Shown here one piece after another: positions 62,924 through 64,000 of a stretch of 64,000 bases of DNA. This stretch comes from Prevotella melaninogenica (GTDB lineage: Bacteria; Bacteroidota; Bacteroidia; Bacteroidales; Bacteroidaceae). Positions within the stretch are counted from its first letter, which is position 1. The number at the start of each line of letters is the position of its first letter. The notes below the pieces were generated by a model. That model worked only from the letters and a program-made list of their open reading frames with translations. It was not told the DNA's origin and searched no databases. A program made the position numbers and the translations under genes. The stretch spans positions 248,001 through 312,000 of the forward strand of contig NZ_CP054010.1 in the NCBI RefSeq assembly GCF_013267595.1. Reading direction: 5' to 3'.

Positions 62924-63694
62924 ATGACAAAGAAGTTATTTACAATATTTGCTTTTTCCACAATGCTAATATTCATTATGAGCAGTTGTGAACACAAGTC
63001 ATCAGCACCAAAGAAGTTGGATATCCCAACAGCTGTCGTTTCTATAGACACTGTAGCTCGTCTTTCAGATGCAATACAATGTCATGTACATGTAGATTTC
63101 ACTTACTTAAAAGAGAGTAAACATGCTGCTGTCAATGATTCTTTACTCAGAATGGGGCTTTTACAACCAGACTATTTCGCTATCAATAACGATAAACTCA
63201 CTCCTAAGACTGCTATTCCGTCCTTTGTACGGCAGTATATAAAGCAGTATATGGAAATAGCTCAGCTTATTCGCCAGAAAGAGAGAGATAAAAGTCAACT
63301 CATTGGGGAGCTAACTATCAAGACAGAATTAAGAGCTGCTGCGGACAAATATATTACTGCCTTATCACATATTGCCATTAACAATGGCAATGGTCAGCTT
63401 ACAAAGTATACGATTGTACGTAATTTTAATCCCCAAAACGGTAAACTTATCACACTTCAAGACCAATTTGGTAAGGATTATAAAGAAACGCTAACAAAGG
63501 AAATCATTGTGCGTTTAGCAGAGAAAGAGGACCTTGAGAAAGATGACATAGCAGGATTACAAGCAAAGGGTTATTTCATTGGTATAGCCCCCTACCCTGC
63601 AGATAACTTCATTCTTACAGATGATTCAACTGTATTTATCTATAGCCCAGGTGAGATTAGTCAGAAAGAAGTTAGAGTTGCTATCGACAACTAA
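62924..63694 (+). CDS. DUF3298 (RsiV-type) lipoprotein
   Basis: 256 residues. The lipobox is at the end of the hydrophobic leader (IFIMSSCEHKS, Cys ~24). After a variable N-terminal part the protein carries the DUF3298 domain (~150-250: NFNPQNGKLITLQDQFGKDY; DNFILTDDSTVFIYSPGEI), found in outer-membrane lipoproteins and RsiV-type anti-sigma factors. No transmembrane anti-sigma helix is seen, so a plain envelope lipoprotein is more likely. Divergent from the HAD gene; rsmG follows 50 bp later. Confidence 0.82.
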   Translation: MTKKLFTIFAFSTMLIFIMSSCEHKSSAPKKLDIPTAVVSIDTVARLSDAIQCHVHVDFTYLKESKHAAVNDSLLRMGLLQPDYFAINNDKLTPKTAIPSFVRQYIKQYMEIAQLIRQKERDKSQLIGELTIKTELRAAADKYITALSHIAINNGNGQLTKYTIVRNFNPQNGKLITLQDQFGKDYKETLTKEIIVRLAEKEDLEKDDIAGLQAKGYFIGIAPYPADNFILTDDSTVFIYSPGEISQKEVRVAIDN

Positions 63695-63744
63695 CATTCT
63701 CTATGGCTTTATTTTTGTACCGCTAAACCTCATACAAAAAGATT

Positions 63745-64000
63745 ATGATTGAAATTATAAAGAAATACTTTCCTCAACTTACTCCAAAACAGGAAGAACA
63801 ATTTGCAGCGCTCGATGCACTATACCACGACTGGAATGCAAAAATTAATGTCATTTCACGTAAAGATATTGATAATCTTTATGAGCATCATATTCTTCAT
63901 TCATTAGCTATCGCAAAATATATAAACTTCCGTGAAGGTACAAACGTTCTTGACTTTGGTACTGGTGGAGGCTTTCCTGGTGTTCCTCTTGCAATCTTCT
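63745..64000 (+). CDS. rsmG: 16S rRNA (guanine527-N7)-methyltransferase, 5' part (cut by window edge)
   Basis: The first 85 codons are present: MIEIIKKYFPQLTPKQEEQF, LDALYHDWNAKINVISRKDI, the HHILHSLAIAKYI helix, and the SAM-binding glycine loop VLDFGTGGGFPGVPLAIF, all diagnostic of RsmG (GidB). The remaining ~120 residues lie outside the window. A TATTTTTG (-7-like) box is at 63710-63717, 27 bp upstream of the start. Confidence 0.93.
   Translation, partial: MIEIIKKYFPQLTPKQEEQFAALDALYHDWNAKINVISRKDIDNLYEHHILHSLAIAKYINFREGTNVLDFGTGGGFPGVPLAIF

Overview
The window looks like a chromosomal segment of an oral-type Prevotella or a close Bacteroidales relative. The evidence is the gene content (a Bat aerotolerance-type operon, a lipoprotein TamL next to TamB, a PorE-like TPR/propeller/OmpA lipoprotein, DUF1015 with serA/serC, and Bacteroidales-type MutS2, FtsY and RimO). 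Several intergenic sites also match the Bacteroidetes sigma pattern of TTTG, 19-20 nt, then TAnnTTTG. I cannot name a species. No rRNA, tRNA or CRISPR array was recognised.

Layout. 1-2.9 kb is an accessory patch: the tail of one unknown gene, an EVE-like plus HNH endonuclease locus that seems broken, and an internally deleted transposase remnant. 3.1-13.7 kb holds a secreted TonB-plug protein, then mutS2, a PorE-like lipoprotein, an RNA m5C methyltransferase, thyA and folA. An intact IS1634-type element follows (13,877-15,980); it split a 22-nt repeat array. 16.6-24.2 kb is tamL-tamB. 24.8-27.4 kb has a HARE-HTH/DNA glycosylase fusion and a complete IS4-type element with target duplication. 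27.4-31.5 kb is a serC-serA-DUF1015-yigZ operon. 31.7-36.6 kb has a DEAD-box helicase and three paralogous secreted TPR proteins, followed by gyrA.

39.6-41.0 kb is a 1.4 kb AT-rich, gene-poor block packed with hairpin elements. From 55.1 kb down to 41.0 kb on the minus strand lies a nearly gapless run: MoxR ATPase, DUF58, a BatD-like protein, BatA, BatB, BatC, a BatD-BatE fusion, PAP2 phosphatase, queA, a DUF2027/Smr protein, nadE and a small secreted protein. Next come two HU-family genes (one a membrane-anchored HU with a LysM-like tail), rimO, ftsY, an MFS transporter, panB, a HAD phosphatase, a DUF3298 lipoprotein and the start of rsmG.

The most unusual material is non-coding. Three intergenic arrays are built on an exact 22-nt period, each unit centred on a CAC-N5-GTG dyad. 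A second, different array family has the same 22-nt pitch. There are also several long imperfect palindromes resembling miniature mobile elements. Among proteins, the most interesting are the membrane-tethered HU, the HARE-HTH/glycosylase fusion and the TPR paralogue triplet beside gyrA.
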